A stretch of DNA of 24,661 nt from an uncultured Eubacteriales bacterium. Lineage in GTDB: Bacteria; Bacillota; Clostridia; Christensenellales; Aristaeellaceae. Location of the stretch: contig USDD01000032.1 of NCBI GenBank assembly GCA_900553265.1, forward strand, positions 1 to 24,661, written 5' to 3'. The translations under genes were made by a program, and so were the position numbers. A model generated the notes under the pieces. That model was not told the DNA's origin and made no database searches. It worked only from the letters and a program-made list of their open reading frames with translations. Positions 15,251-22,545 of this stretch are shown here, one piece after another (within the stretch, counting starts at the first letter, position 1; the number at the start of each line of letters is the position of its first letter).

Positions 15251-16012
15251 TCATTTTTCGCCTTCGCCGAGCCAGCTTCGCAGCGTCTCCGCATCGCGCA
15301 GAAGGGCGTTGGGATCGTCGTTTTTGACAAATTCCAGCAGCATCCGATAACCGTCGAGCAGGGGAAGAGCACGCCGCCAGAGAGCTTCGCCCTCGCTCAG
15401 CGGCAGGCGAATCGTATTCGTTCCCTCATGCCGCCATGAAAAGACATGGGCATGAGCCATGCGCGGCCGGACGAGAGCCAGCGCGCGCAGCGTCTCATCC
15501 GCCGGCCAGTCCCAGCGGGGCTGCCAGTAGAAGCGGAGGTTGTCCGCACACGCCGTTTCGGTAAGAAGCCGTTCGGCGCTGGAAAGGCTGTCGGTCAGCG
15601 TGCCGCCGTGAAATTCCGGCGCGAGAATCAGATTGCGCGTCTTCGCCGCATCGCATGCGGCGAGCAGACCGTCCACGATTTCCGCGCGTTCACCGCCGCT
15701 CAGATTCGCGGAAATGACGTTGTTTCCGCACCAGATGCGCATCAGCGGCGCGCCAAGCGCGCAGGCCGCGTCCATGCAGCGCAGAAGGCTGTCCATGGAA
15801 TCGCCCACGCGGAAATAGCTGCCGTAGGCGCAGATTTCCAGTCCCGCGTCGGCGCTCATGCGGCGCACCTCCGGGGCGCTGCGTCCGTCCGGCGGGACGT
15901 GCACGTCGCCGCCCCATTCGATGCACCTGAGCTTCGCCCTTTCGCACAGGCGGCAGATTTCCGCGGGGGAGAGCGCGCGGAACGTCACCGAAACCAGTCC
16001 GGGAAGAATCAT
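15251..16012 (-). CDS. Xylose isomerase-like TIM barrel protein (sugar phosphate isomerase/epimerase family)
   Basis: A 253-residue protein of the AP endonuclease family 2 / sugar isomerase fold. It probably isomerises or epimerises a sugar or sugar-derived compound with a divalent metal. Candidate ligands are Glu133 in APEFHGGTLTD, His187 or His189 in MAHAHVFSW, and Glu227 near the end of the barrel in LLEFV. The first strand is LVSVTFRALSP and the second IEWGGDVHV, as in this family. The start is the ATG at 16010-16012 with GAGGAGG 8 bases upstream. It begins 13 bases after the dehydrogenase stop, so the two form an operon. The shared transcript suggests a dehydrogenase-isomerase pathway for an unidentified sugar acid or polyol. 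The exact reaction cannot be assigned. Confidence 0.75.
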   Translation of the reverse strand: MILPGLVSVTFRALSPAEICRLCERAKLRCIEWGGDVHVPPDGRSAPEVRRMSADAGLEICAYGSYFRVGDSMDSLLRCMDAACALGAPLMRIWCGNNVISANLSGGERAEIVDGLLAACDAAKTRNLILAPEFHGGTLTDSLSSAERLLTETACADNLRFYWQPRWDWPADETLRALALVRPRMAHAHVFSWRHEGTNTIRLPLSEGEALWRRALPLLDGYRMLLEFVKNDDPNALLRDAETLRSWLGEGEK

Positions 16013-16025
16013 CGCCGTCGCCTCC

Positions 16026-17021
16026 TCACGCCATCGTCCGGAGCATTTCCCTCGTCACCTCATAGCGCAGCGCTTCGCCGCGCAGCCAGCGGCCGCATTC
16101 GTCGGCCATGTACGCCGCCATGCGCCGCACCTCGCGGCCCATGGAGCCGGCGATGTGGGGCGTGAGGAAGCAGTTGGGCAGCGCGCGCAGCGGACTTTCG
16201 TCCGAATGCTCCTCGTCGGTCAGCACATCCAGCAGCGCCGTCACCGTGGGCTTAGTGGTGAGCAGCTCGTACAGCTCGCTCTCGTCCAGCTGCGCGCCGC
16301 GGCCGGTGTTGATGAACGTGGAATAGTCCCGCATGGACAGCAGATGCTCCCGGCGGATGATGTGCTGCGTCGCGGGCAGGTTGGCCAGATGGTTGGACAC
16401 GATTTCGCACTGGGCGAAGATCTCCTCCATGCCCGCGCGCTGAACGCCCAGCTCGGCCAGCTTTTCGTCCGAGGCGAAGGAATCGTAGGCCAGCACGCGG
16501 CAGTCGTAATTCTTCAGCATCTCCGCCACCCGCGCGCCCACGGCTCCCAGTCCCAGCAGGCCGATCTGAACGTCGTAGAGGCCGGGATAATGACTTGCGG
16601 CCTCCGCGGCGGCTGCGCGATTTTCAAGCATCAGCCGCTGAAGGCGGAAGGTCCCCTTGGCGGCCAGCTCGATCTGGGAGACGGTGAATTCCGCCACGGG
16701 CACGCCGTTGGCCATCCACGCGCTGAACAGGCGCACATCGCAGTCGAGAAACGGCTCGGCGAAGGCCTGCACGGTGCCGGCGGCGTAGAAGACAGCCTTC
16801 AGTGAGGGAAAGAGCGAGCGGATTTCATCAGCCTCCACGCGCGGCATGCCCCATGTGGAGAAAATCACCTCGGCGTTTCGAACGGGCGGACAGGCGCGCG
16901 CCTCTTCGAGGGAATAGACCTTTTCGTCCAGCCGAATCCTTTCGCACAGCGTCTCCCGCTGGCGCGGGCCGTACACGCGGTCGATATTTTCAGGGCTCTG
17001 GCAGAGAAATATTCCTTTCAT
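16026..17021 (-). CDS. D-2-hydroxyacid dehydrogenase family protein, NAD-dependent
   Basis: A 331-residue cytoplasmic oxidoreductase of the D-isomer-specific 2-hydroxyacid dehydrogenase family. The nucleotide site is IGLLGLGAVGARV (residues 153-165) followed by Asp180 in LAYDSFAS, which favours NAD over NADP. The catalytic set is present: Arg241 in INTGRGAQLDE, Glu270 or Glu271 in DVLTDEEHSDESPL, and His289 in LTPHIAGSMGREV. The N-terminal substrate domain is divergent. The ATG at 17019-17021 follows GGAGGTG at good spacing. An in-frame start at 17150 would place the promoter inside the gene. It is the first gene of a pair with the TIM barrel protein. Family names such as glyoxylate, hydroxypyruvate or D-lactate dehydrogenase are all possible; the substrate is unknown. 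Confidence 0.85.
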   Translation of the reverse strand: MKGIFLCQSPENIDRVYGPRQRETLCERIRLDEKVYSLEEARACPPVRNAEVIFSTWGMPRVEADEIRSLFPSLKAVFYAAGTVQAFAEPFLDCDVRLFSAWMANGVPVAEFTVSQIELAAKGTFRLQRLMLENRAAAAEAASHYPGLYDVQIGLLGLGAVGARVAEMLKNYDCRVLAYDSFASDEKLAELGVQRAGMEEIFAQCEIVSNHLANLPATQHIIRREHLLSMRDYSTFINTGRGAQLDESELYELLTTKPTVTALLDVLTDEEHSDESPLRALPNCFLTPHIAGSMGREVRRMAAYMADECGRWLRGEALRYEVTREMLRTMA

Positions 17022-17064
17022 TTGATTGCACCTCCGCGGAAAATCTTCGTGTGCCGTCGAAAAC

Positions 17065-17093
17065 ATTATACCTGTCCGCGCGGGAAAATACAA
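17065..17093 (-). promoter_or_regulatory. Sigma-A promoter of the dehydrogenase-TIM barrel operon
   Basis: On the minus strand TTGTAT (17093 to 17088) and a perfect TATAAT (17070 to 17065) are spaced by 17 bp. The dehydrogenase ATG is 43 bases downstream of the -10 box. The promoter is divergent from the ecf operon. Confidence 0.75.
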
Positions 17094-17166
17094 TGCGCAG
17101 GAGGGTGAAAAAGTTCGAAAGTTCCCAAATGGCAAACGGGATTTGCGCACCGCTTTAACGTAGAGG

Positions 17167-17175
17167 TGCTATAAT
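17167..17175 (+). promoter_or_regulatory. Extended -10 promoter of the ecf-truA operon
   Basis: TGC-TATAAT (17167-17175) is a perfect extended -10 with no good -35. The ecfA1 start follows 57 bases after the -10, preceded by GGGAGG. No riboswitch fold was recognised in the short leader. Confidence 0.65.
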
Positions 17176-17232
17176 ATCACAAAATCAAACCCAATCAGGC
17201 CGGGGCATTCGCCGCGGCGGGAGGATGCGTTC

Positions 17233-18078
17233 ATGAACGAACCGATTATCAGCGCGCGCAATGTGTGCTTTCAATACGAGGATTCCGATCATCCGGCGGT
17301 GGACGGCGTTTCGCTGGAGATCGCCCGGGGCGAATTCGTCGCCGTTCTGGGCCGAAACGGAAGCGGCAAGTCCACCTTCGCCAAGCTGCTCAACGCCCTT
17401 TTGATTCCCACCTCCGGCGTGCTGACCGTGGACGGAAAGCGCGCCGTGGACGAGGACAGCGGCTTCGACGTGCGGCGCTGCTGCGGCATGGTTTTTCAGA
17501 ACCCGGACAACCAGATCGTGGCTACCATCGTCGAGGAGGACTGTGCCTTCGGGCTGGAGAACCTGGGCGTGGAGCCGACGGAGATTCGCCGCCGGGTGGA
17601 CGAGACGCTGCGCGAGGTGGGCATGGCGGACTACGCGTCCGCTTCGCCCTCGCGGCTGTCCGGCGGACAGAAGCAGCGCGTGGCCGTGGCCGGCGTGCTG
17701 GCCATGCGGCCGAAGGTAATCGTGTTCGACGAATCTACAGCCATGCTCGATCCCATCGGCCGGCGCGACATTCTGGCGCTGGCGAAGCGGCTCAACCGCG
17801 AGGAGGGCATCACCGTCGTCTGGATCACCCACTTCATGGATGAGGCCGTGCAGGCCGATCGCGTGGTGGTGATGGATTCCGGGCGGATCGCACTGGAGGG
17901 AACGCCGCGCGAGGTGTTCGTTCAGGTGGACAAGGTGCGCGCGCTGGGGCTGGACGTGCCGGAGATGATGCGGCTTTCCCAGGATCTGCGCGCGGCGGGC
18001 GTAAACGGACTGAGCGGTCAGGCGATGACCGTGGAGGAAATGGCGGAGGAATTATGCCGATTGAAGTCAAGAATCTGA
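17233..18078 (+). CDS. ecfA1: Energy-coupling factor transporter ATPase EcfA1
   Basis: One of the two ABC ATPases that power the shared ECF importer for vitamins and metal ions, at the inner face of the membrane. The 281-residue protein shows Walker A GRNGSGKST (residues 40-48), the Q-loop Gln89 in VFQNPDNQ, the ABC signature LSGGQKQR (142-149), Walker B VIVFDESTAMLD (162-173) and the H-loop His200. FQNPDNQI and DESTAMLDP are typical of the EcfA1 subgroup. The ATG follows GGGAGG by 8 bases. The ecfA2 start lies inside the last codons, a 25-base overlap in another frame, implying co-translation with its partner. It is the first gene of an operon whose order up to truA matches that in Bacillus subtilis. 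Confidence 0.93.
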   Translation: MNEPIISARNVCFQYEDSDHPAVDGVSLEIARGEFVAVLGRNGSGKSTFAKLLNALLIPTSGVLTVDGKRAVDEDSGFDVRRCCGMVFQNPDNQIVATIVEEDCAFGLENLGVEPTEIRRRVDETLREVGMADYASASPSRLSGGQKQRVAVAGVLAMRPKVIVFDESTAMLDPIGRRDILALAKRLNREEGITVVWITHFMDEAVQADRVVVMDSGRIALEGTPREVFVQVDKVRALGLDVPEMMRLSQDLRAAGVNGLSGQAMTVEEMAEELCRLKSRI

Positions 18079-18917
18079 CGCATATCTACATGGAGGGAAC
18101 GCCCTTCGAGGCGCGCGCCCTGGATTCGGTCAGCCTGAGCATCCGCGACGGCGAGTTTATCGGCGTGATCGGCCATACGGGCAGCGGCAAGAGCACGCTG
18201 ATTGCCCATCTGAACGCACTGGATCGCCCGGAGCCCGGAACGGTGTTCGTCAACGGTATGGATCTGGGCGCGAAGGACGCGGATCTGGCGAAGGTGCGCC
18301 GCACCGTGGGACTGGTGTTCCAGTATCCCGAATATCAGCTGTTCGAAGAAACGGTGGCAAAGGACATAGCCTTCGGGCCGCGCAACCTGAAGCTGCCCGA
18401 GGACGAGGTGCAGGCGCGGGTGCGCCGAGCCATGGAGATGGTGGGCCTTGCCGAGCGCTATGCCGACCGTTCGCCCTTCGATCTGTCCGGCGGACAGAAG
18501 CGCCGCGCGGCCATCGCCGGCGTGCTGGCCATGGAACCGTCCATACTGATTCTGGACGAACCCGCAGCGGGACTGGATCCCGTCGGACGGCGGGAAATGC
18601 TGGATCTGGTGAAGCGTATTCACGAAGCTGGCACGACAGTGGTCATGGTTTCCCATTCCATGGACGACGTGGGGCGGCTGTGCGACCGGCTGATCGTGCT
18701 GGAGCACGGACATGTGGCCTTCACGGGTACGCCCGCCGAGGTGTTCCGCCATGGCGACGAGCTGCGCGCTATCGGGCTGGACGTGCCGGAGTGCGCGCGT
18801 CTGGCGGCGGCGCTGCGGGAAAAGGGCTTCAGCCTGCCGGAGGACATCTATTCCTACGACGACGTGCGTTCGGCGCTGCTGAAAATGCTGAAGGGAGAGG
18901 GGGATGCGCGGTGCTGA
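18054..18917 (+). CDS. ecfA2: Energy-coupling factor transporter ATPase EcfA2
   Basis: The second ATPase of the ECF module, forming a heterodimer with EcfA1. The 287-residue protein has Walker A GHTGSGKST (residues 40-48), the Q-loop segment VFQYPEYQLF (88-97, diagnostic of EcfA2), the signature LSGGQKRR (144-151), Walker B ILILDEPAAGLDP (164-176) and an H-loop His in MVSHSMDD. The start is the ATG at 18054 with GGAGG 5 bases upstream, within the end of ecfA1. The GTG start of ecfT overlaps its last 7 bases. Both ATPases have complete catalytic motifs, so both nucleotide sites should be competent. Confidence 0.93.
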   Translation: MPIEVKNLTHIYMEGTPFEARALDSVSLSIRDGEFIGVIGHTGSGKSTLIAHLNALDRPEPGTVFVNGMDLGAKDADLAKVRRTVGLVFQYPEYQLFEETVAKDIAFGPRNLKLPEDEVQARVRRAMEMVGLAERYADRSPFDLSGGQKRRAAIAGVLAMEPSILILDEPAAGLDPVGRREMLDLVKRIHEAGTTVVMVSHSMDDVGRLCDRLIVLEHGHVAFTGTPAEVFRHGDELRAIGLDVPECARLAAALREKGFSLPEDIYSYDDVRSALLKMLKGEGDARC

Positions 18918-19720
18918 AGGACATTACGCTAGGCCAGTTTTTCCCCGGCAATTCGTTTCTGCACAGGCTCGACCCGCGCACGAAGCTGCTGCTGACCCTC
19001 GGACTGATCGTCGTGGTGTTCGTCTCCCAAGGCTTCGTGGGCTTCGGGCTGATTCTGGCCTTTGTGCTGGCGGCCACGGCGCTGTCCGGACTGAAGCTCA
19101 AGTTTCTGCTGCGCGGACTGAAGCCCATCTTCTTTATCGTGGCCTTCACCTTCGTGCTGAACGTGTTTTTCCAGAACACGGGCAATGTGCTGGTGCAGCT
19201 GGGCTTTCTGAAGATCACAGACGAGGGTCTGCGCATGGCGCTGTTTTTGGCGGCACGATTGGTGCTGCTGGTGTTCTGCACGCAGCTTCTGACGCTGACC
19301 ACTTCGCCCATTGCGCTGACGGACGGGCTGGAATCGCTGCTCGGGCCGCTGAAGAAGGTGCGCTTTCCCGTGCACGAAATCGCCATGATGATGTCCATCG
19401 CCCTTCGGTTCATTCCGACGCTGATGGACGAGGCGGACAAGATCATGAAGGCGCAGACGGCGCGCGGCGCGGACTTTGAAAGCGGCAATCTCATCCAGCG
19501 GGCCAAGGCCATGGTGCCGCTGCTGGTGCCGCTGTTCGTGGGCGCGTTCCGCCGGGCGGAGGAGCTGGCCATGGCCATGGAGGCGCGCTGCTATCGCGGC
19601 GGCGAGGGCCGCACGCGCATGCGCACGCTGCGCTATTCCGGCCGCGACGCGCTGGCGGGTGGGCTGCTGCTCGCACTGCTGGCGGCGGTGATTGCGCTCA
19701 ACGCTTTGGGCGTGGTCTGA
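18911..19720 (+). CDS. ecfT: Energy-coupling factor transporter transmembrane protein EcfT
   Basis: EcfT is the membrane scaffold that links the ATPases to interchangeable substrate-binding S-components. It starts with GTG at 18911, preceded by GGGAGAGGGG and overlapping ecfA2 by 7 bases. This gives MLKDITLGQFFPG, the usual N-terminus, and a 269-residue protein of family length. The motif LDPRTKLLL (20-28) precedes hydrophobic segments at about 29-58, 70-87, 107-127 and 246-266. The two coupling-helix motifs that dock into the ATPases are ARG (184-186) and ARC (225-227); the second normally reads ARG. No S-component gene is next to it, so this is a shared (group II) module. truA follows 13 bases after the stop. 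Confidence 0.92.
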   Translation: MLKDITLGQFFPGNSFLHRLDPRTKLLLTLGLIVVVFVSQGFVGFGLILAFVLAATALSGLKLKFLLRGLKPIFFIVAFTFVLNVFFQNTGNVLVQLGFLKITDEGLRMALFLAARLVLLVFCTQLLTLTTSPIALTDGLESLLGPLKKVRFPVHEIAMMMSIALRFIPTLMDEADKIMKAQTARGADFESGNLIQRAKAMVPLLVPLFVGAFRRAEELAMAMEARCYRGGEGRTRMRTLRYSGRDALAGGLLLALLAAVIALNALGVV

Positions 19721-19733
19721 CGGAGGAATGTCC

Positions 19734-20489
19734 ATGCGCAGAATTCAGCTGATCGTCGAATACGACGGCACGAACTACGCCGGCTGGCAGCGGCAGGAAA
19801 ACGCGCTGGCTGTGCAGCAGGTGCTGGAGGAAAAGCTGTCGAAGCTGACGCGGGAGCGGGTGGTGCTCCACGGCGCGAGCCGCACCGACGCGGGCGTGCA
19901 CGCCATGGGTCAGTCGGCACATTTCGACACCAACTGCTCCATTCCCGCGGAGAAATTCAGCTTTGCGGTGAACACCATGCTGCCGCCGGACGTGCGCGTG
20001 CGCCTGTCGAGACAGGTTCCCGAGAGCTTCCACGCGCGGTTTTCGACGAAGGGCAAGCGCTACCGCTATCTGTATCAGGTCAGTCCCCATTCCAGTCCGC
20101 TCAACCGCCTGACCCACGCGCATATCATCTATCCGCTGGACACGGAGAAGATGGCAGAGGAGGCGCGCTCGCTGCTGGGCGCGCATGATTTCGCGGCCTT
20201 TGCGGCCAGCGGCTCGGTGGTGAAGGACACGGTTCGGCGCATCGACCGCGCGGAGCTGAATCGGGACGGCGAGGAGCTGAAGCTCGTCGTGGAGGGAAAC
20301 GGCTTCCTATATAATATGGTGCGCATCATCGCGGGCACGCTGGTGGGCGTGGGCTGCGGAAAGATTGAGCCGGGCGCGTTTCGCCGCGCCATCGAGAGCG
20401 GCAACCGGCTGGATCTGGGCGTGACCGCCCCGGCCAACGGGCTTACGCTGATGGAAGTGTTTTACGATCCTGAGGATCTGAAGTGTTGA
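19734..20489 (+). CDS. truA: tRNA pseudouridine(38-40) synthase
   Basis: TruA isomerises uridine to pseudouridine at positions 38-40 of the tRNA anticodon arm. The 251-residue protein shows the N-terminal strand IQLIVEYDGTNYAGWQRQ (residues 4-21), the catalytic Asp52 in LHGASRTDAGVHAMGQ, RYRYLYQ in the central barrel, and GNGFLYNMVRIIAGTLVGVG near the C-terminus, all family hallmarks. The ATG at 19734 has GGAGGA about 6 bases upstream; an in-frame ATG at 19728 is too close to that site. The ecfA1-ecfA2-ecfT-truA order is conserved in Bacillota, supporting an ancient operon. Confidence 0.95.
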   Translation: MRRIQLIVEYDGTNYAGWQRQENALAVQQVLEEKLSKLTRERVVLHGASRTDAGVHAMGQSAHFDTNCSIPAEKFSFAVNTMLPPDVRVRLSRQVPESFHARFSTKGKRYRYLYQVSPHSSPLNRLTHAHIIYPLDTEKMAEEARSLLGAHDFAAFAASGSVVKDTVRRIDRAELNRDGEELKLVVEGNGFLYNMVRIIAGTLVGVGCGKIEPGAFRRAIESGNRLDLGVTAPANGLTLMEVFYDPEDLKC

Positions 20490-20512
20490 AATGCAAATCG
20501 GAGGGAAGAACC

Positions 20513-20983
20513 ATGACCGTGACCAATGCCATGCGCCTGCTGAAGCAGGCGGGGGTGGAGTTTGAAACCGGCGAATACGAGGTGGACGAAAGCGATCTGA
20601 GCGGCGTACACGCCGCCGAAATGCTCGGCGTGGATCCCGACTGCGTGTTCAAGACGCTGGTGGCCCGGGGCGAGGGGCGGAATCTGTACGTGTTCTGCAT
20701 TCCCGTGGCGCAGGAGCTGGACCTGAAGAAGTGCGCGTCCGCGGTGGGCGAAAAGAAGCTGGAGATGGTGCACGTCAAGGAGCTGCTGGGGCTGACGGGC
20801 TACGTCCGCGGCGGCTGCTCGCCCATCGGCATGAAGAAGAAATATCCCACGCTGATCGACGAGACGGCGCAGCTCTTCGACAGAATCTACGTCAGCGCCG
20901 GCATGCGCGGTCATCAGATCATCGTCGCGCCCGACGCGCTGGCGGAGTTCGTCGAGGCGAAATACGCCGATCTCACCAAATGA
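20513..20983 (+). CDS. ybaK: Cys-tRNA(Pro)/Cys-tRNA(Cys) deacylase, YbaK/EbsC family
   Basis: A trans-acting editing enzyme that hydrolyses mischarged Cys-tRNA(Pro) made by prolyl-tRNA synthetase. The 156-residue length is typical of YbaK. Family marks are the conserved Lys47 in DCVFKTLV, LTGYVRGGCSPIGMKKKYPT (residues 95-114) lining the active site, and a C-terminal GHQIIVAPDAL (133-143). The ATG at 20513 follows GGAGGGAAGAACC. A TTG-like upstream codon at 20483 would overlap truA and lacks a better ribosome site. It lies between truA and a HAD phosphatase in the same direction with short gaps, so all are probably one transcript. Confidence 0.92.
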   Translation: MTVTNAMRLLKQAGVEFETGEYEVDESDLSGVHAAEMLGVDPDCVFKTLVARGEGRNLYVFCIPVAQELDLKKCASAVGEKKLEMVHVKELLGLTGYVRGGCSPIGMKKKYPTLIDETAQLFDRIYVSAGMRGHQIIVAPDALAEFVEAKYADLTK

Positions 20984-21003
20984 GCGAAGGGGGAGAGCGC
21001 CCG

Positions 21004-21681
21004 ATGAAGGCGGTTCTTTTCGATTTCAACGGTACGCTTTACAACGACACGGCGCTGCACATGGCCGCGTGGAAGAATTTCTTCCGGAAGTTTTTCGACA
21101 TGAAGCTGACGGACGAGGAGGTCTTTCGCCGCTGCATCGGCCCGAGCAACGCCGACATCTTCGCCGATTTCTTCCACGGAACGCTGTCCGAAGCGGAGGT
21201 CGCGCGCCTGAGCGGCGAGAAGGAGAAGGAATATCTCGCCGCCGCGCGCTCGGATCCGAAGAACCTTCAGCTGATGGACGGCGCGCCGGAGATGTTCGAC
21301 CGTCTGACGGAAAGCGGCGTTCCCTTCGCGCTGGCCACGGCTTCGCCCATTGGAAATGTGGAGTTTTATCTTGAGGATCTGGGGCTGAAGCGCTGGTTCA
21401 CGCTGGATCGCATCGTCTACGACGAGGGCACGCTGCCCTGCAAGCCCGACTCGGCATTTTACATTGAGGCGGCGCGCCGACTGGGACTCACGCCCCGGGA
21501 ATGCGTCATCGTCGAGGATTCGCGCACGGGCATTCAGGCGGCCGTCAACGCCGGCGCGGGCCGGATCGTCGCCATGGATCGCACCACGCCGCGCGACTGG
21601 CTTGAGCAGAATCCGCACATCGACGCGACTATCCACGATTTTTTCCATTTCGAAGACGCAATGGGTGAATTCGACAGTTAA
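21004..21681 (+). CDS. HAD-superfamily hydrolase (beta-phosphoglucomutase-like subfamily), motif-I variant
   Basis: A 225-residue HAD subfamily IA protein, probably a cytoplasmic phosphatase or phosphomutase. Motif I is LFDFNGTLYND: the nucleophile Asp7 is present, but the usual second Asp (acid/base) is Asn9. Motif II is ATAS (residues 111-114), motif III Lys147 in CKPDSAFY, and motif IV VEDSRTGIQAA (170-180). Between motifs I and II is a helical cap (about 15-90). The ATG at 21004 has GGGGGAG about 7 bases upstream; the in-frame ATG at 20980 lies in front of that site. The gap from ybaK is 20 bases. The substrate is unknown. The changed Asp may lower hydrolysis or favour phosphoryl transfer; this is inference. 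Confidence 0.85.
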   Translation: MKAVLFDFNGTLYNDTALHMAAWKNFFRKFFDMKLTDEEVFRRCIGPSNADIFADFFHGTLSEAEVARLSGEKEKEYLAAARSDPKNLQLMDGAPEMFDRLTESGVPFALATASPIGNVEFYLEDLGLKRWFTLDRIVYDEGTLPCKPDSAFYIEAARRLGLTPRECVIVEDSRTGIQAAVNAGAGRIVAMDRTTPRDWLEQNPHIDATIHDFFHFEDAMGEFDS

Positions 21682-21696
21682 ATTTCCATTGGAAAT
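21682..21696. repeat. 15-bp palindrome, possible operator
   Basis: ATTTCCA and TGGAAAT flank a single central T, directly after the HAD stop codon and 43 bases before the -10 box of the next unit. A one-base centre cannot form an RNA loop, so a protein-binding site is more likely than a terminator. The function is unproven. Confidence 0.3.
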
Positions 21697-21717
21697 GTAA
21701 AATATCGCGCAACGGCC

Positions 21718-21745
21718 TTCAACGGCAACAAATTTGTAGTATAAT
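21718..21745 (+). promoter_or_regulatory. Promoter of the scaffold-GGGtGRT operon
   Basis: A perfect TATAAT at 21740-21745 is preceded by a weak -35 (TTCAAC, 21718-21723) at 16-bp spacing. The first start codon is 80 bases downstream of the -10, leaving a leader of about 75 nt. The weak -35 may signal activator dependence. Confidence 0.55.
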
Positions 21746-21825
21746 AACATCGTATGTGATATACAGCGCGTTTATGCGCGCCGATCTGCCATGAATTTTT
21801 TCTGGCACAAGAAGGAGGAAGAACC

Positions 21826-22527
21826 ATGCAATATTCTCGCGAAGTTGAGGAAATGGTGTGCGTCGCCAAGGGTCCGAACCATGGTCCCGCGCCGATTCCG
21901 GAAGAGGGCAAGTGGATTCAGGCCAAGGAAATCAAGGACATTTCCGGCTATACCCACGGCATTGGCTGGTGCGCTCCCCAGCAGGGCGCCTGCAAGCTGT
22001 CTCTGAACGTCAAGAACGGCGTCATCGAAGAGGCGCTGGTGGAAACCGTCGGCTGCTCCGGCATGACCCACTCCGCCGCCATGGCCAGCGAGATCCTGCC
22101 CGGCAAAACCATCCTTGAGGCGCTGAACACCGACCTCGTGTGCGACGCCATCAACACCGCCATGCGCGAGCTGTTCCTGCAGATCGTGTACGGCCGCACC
22201 CAGTCCGCGTTCTCCGACGACGGTCTGCGCATCGGCGCGGGGCTGGAGGATCTGGGCAAGGGCCTGCGCTCCATGGTCGGCACCATGTACGGCACCAAGG
22301 CCAAGGGCACCCGCTATCTGGAGATGACCGAGGGCTACGTGCTGAAGATGGCTCTGGACAAGGACGATCAGGTCTGCGGCTATCAGTTCCTGTCTCTGGG
22401 CAAGATGATGGACGCCATCAAGAAGGGCATGACCCCCAACGAAGCCTACGAGAAGAACATCGGCACCTACGGCCGCTTTAAGGCCGAGGACGGCGCGGTC
22501 AAGTGGATTGACCCGCGCAAAGAGTAA
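21826..22527 (+). CDS. NifU/IscU-like iron-sulfur cluster assembly scaffold protein (divergent)
   Basis: A 233-residue cytoplasmic protein whose central part resembles the NifU N-terminal (IscU) scaffold fold. KLSLNVKNGVIEEALVE (residues 57-73) followed by TVGCSGMTHSAAMASEIL (74-91) parallels the IscU stretch KLQI...YGCGSAIASS. Cysteines are at 12, 49, 56, 77, 106 and 184. Cys77 matches the second IscU ligand. Cys49 or Cys56 may stand for the first. The third ligand, expected after helix alpha, is not seen at its usual place (LFLQIVYGRTQSAF). The extra about 90 C-terminal residues contain YLEMTEGYVLKMALD and KMMDAIKKGM, absent from standard IscU. AAGGAGG lies 9 bases before the ATG. The GGGtGRT gene follows after 18 bases. 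Role in cluster assembly is inferred from fold similarity. Confidence 0.7.
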   Translation: MQYSREVEEMVCVAKGPNHGPAPIPEEGKWIQAKEIKDISGYTHGIGWCAPQQGACKLSLNVKNGVIEEALVETVGCSGMTHSAAMASEILPGKTILEALNTDLVCDAINTAMRELFLQIVYGRTQSAFSDDGLRIGAGLEDLGKGLRSMVGTMYGTKAKGTRYLEMTEGYVLKMALDKDDQVCGYQFLSLGKMMDAIKKGMTPNEAYEKNIGTYGRFKAEDGAVKWIDPRKE

Positions 22528-22545
22528 GTAGGAGGTGCGCGTAGA

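Noticed and set aside
17022..17150. N-terminal extension of the dehydrogenase up to 17150
   Set aside because: It overlaps a TTGTAT-17-TATAAT promoter, and the ATG at 17021 has a strong GGAGG site.
17210..17219. Palindrome CGCCGCGGCG before the ecfA1 ribosome site, as a riboswitch or operator
   Set aside because: It is short and expected at this GC content, and no larger conserved fold was seen around it.
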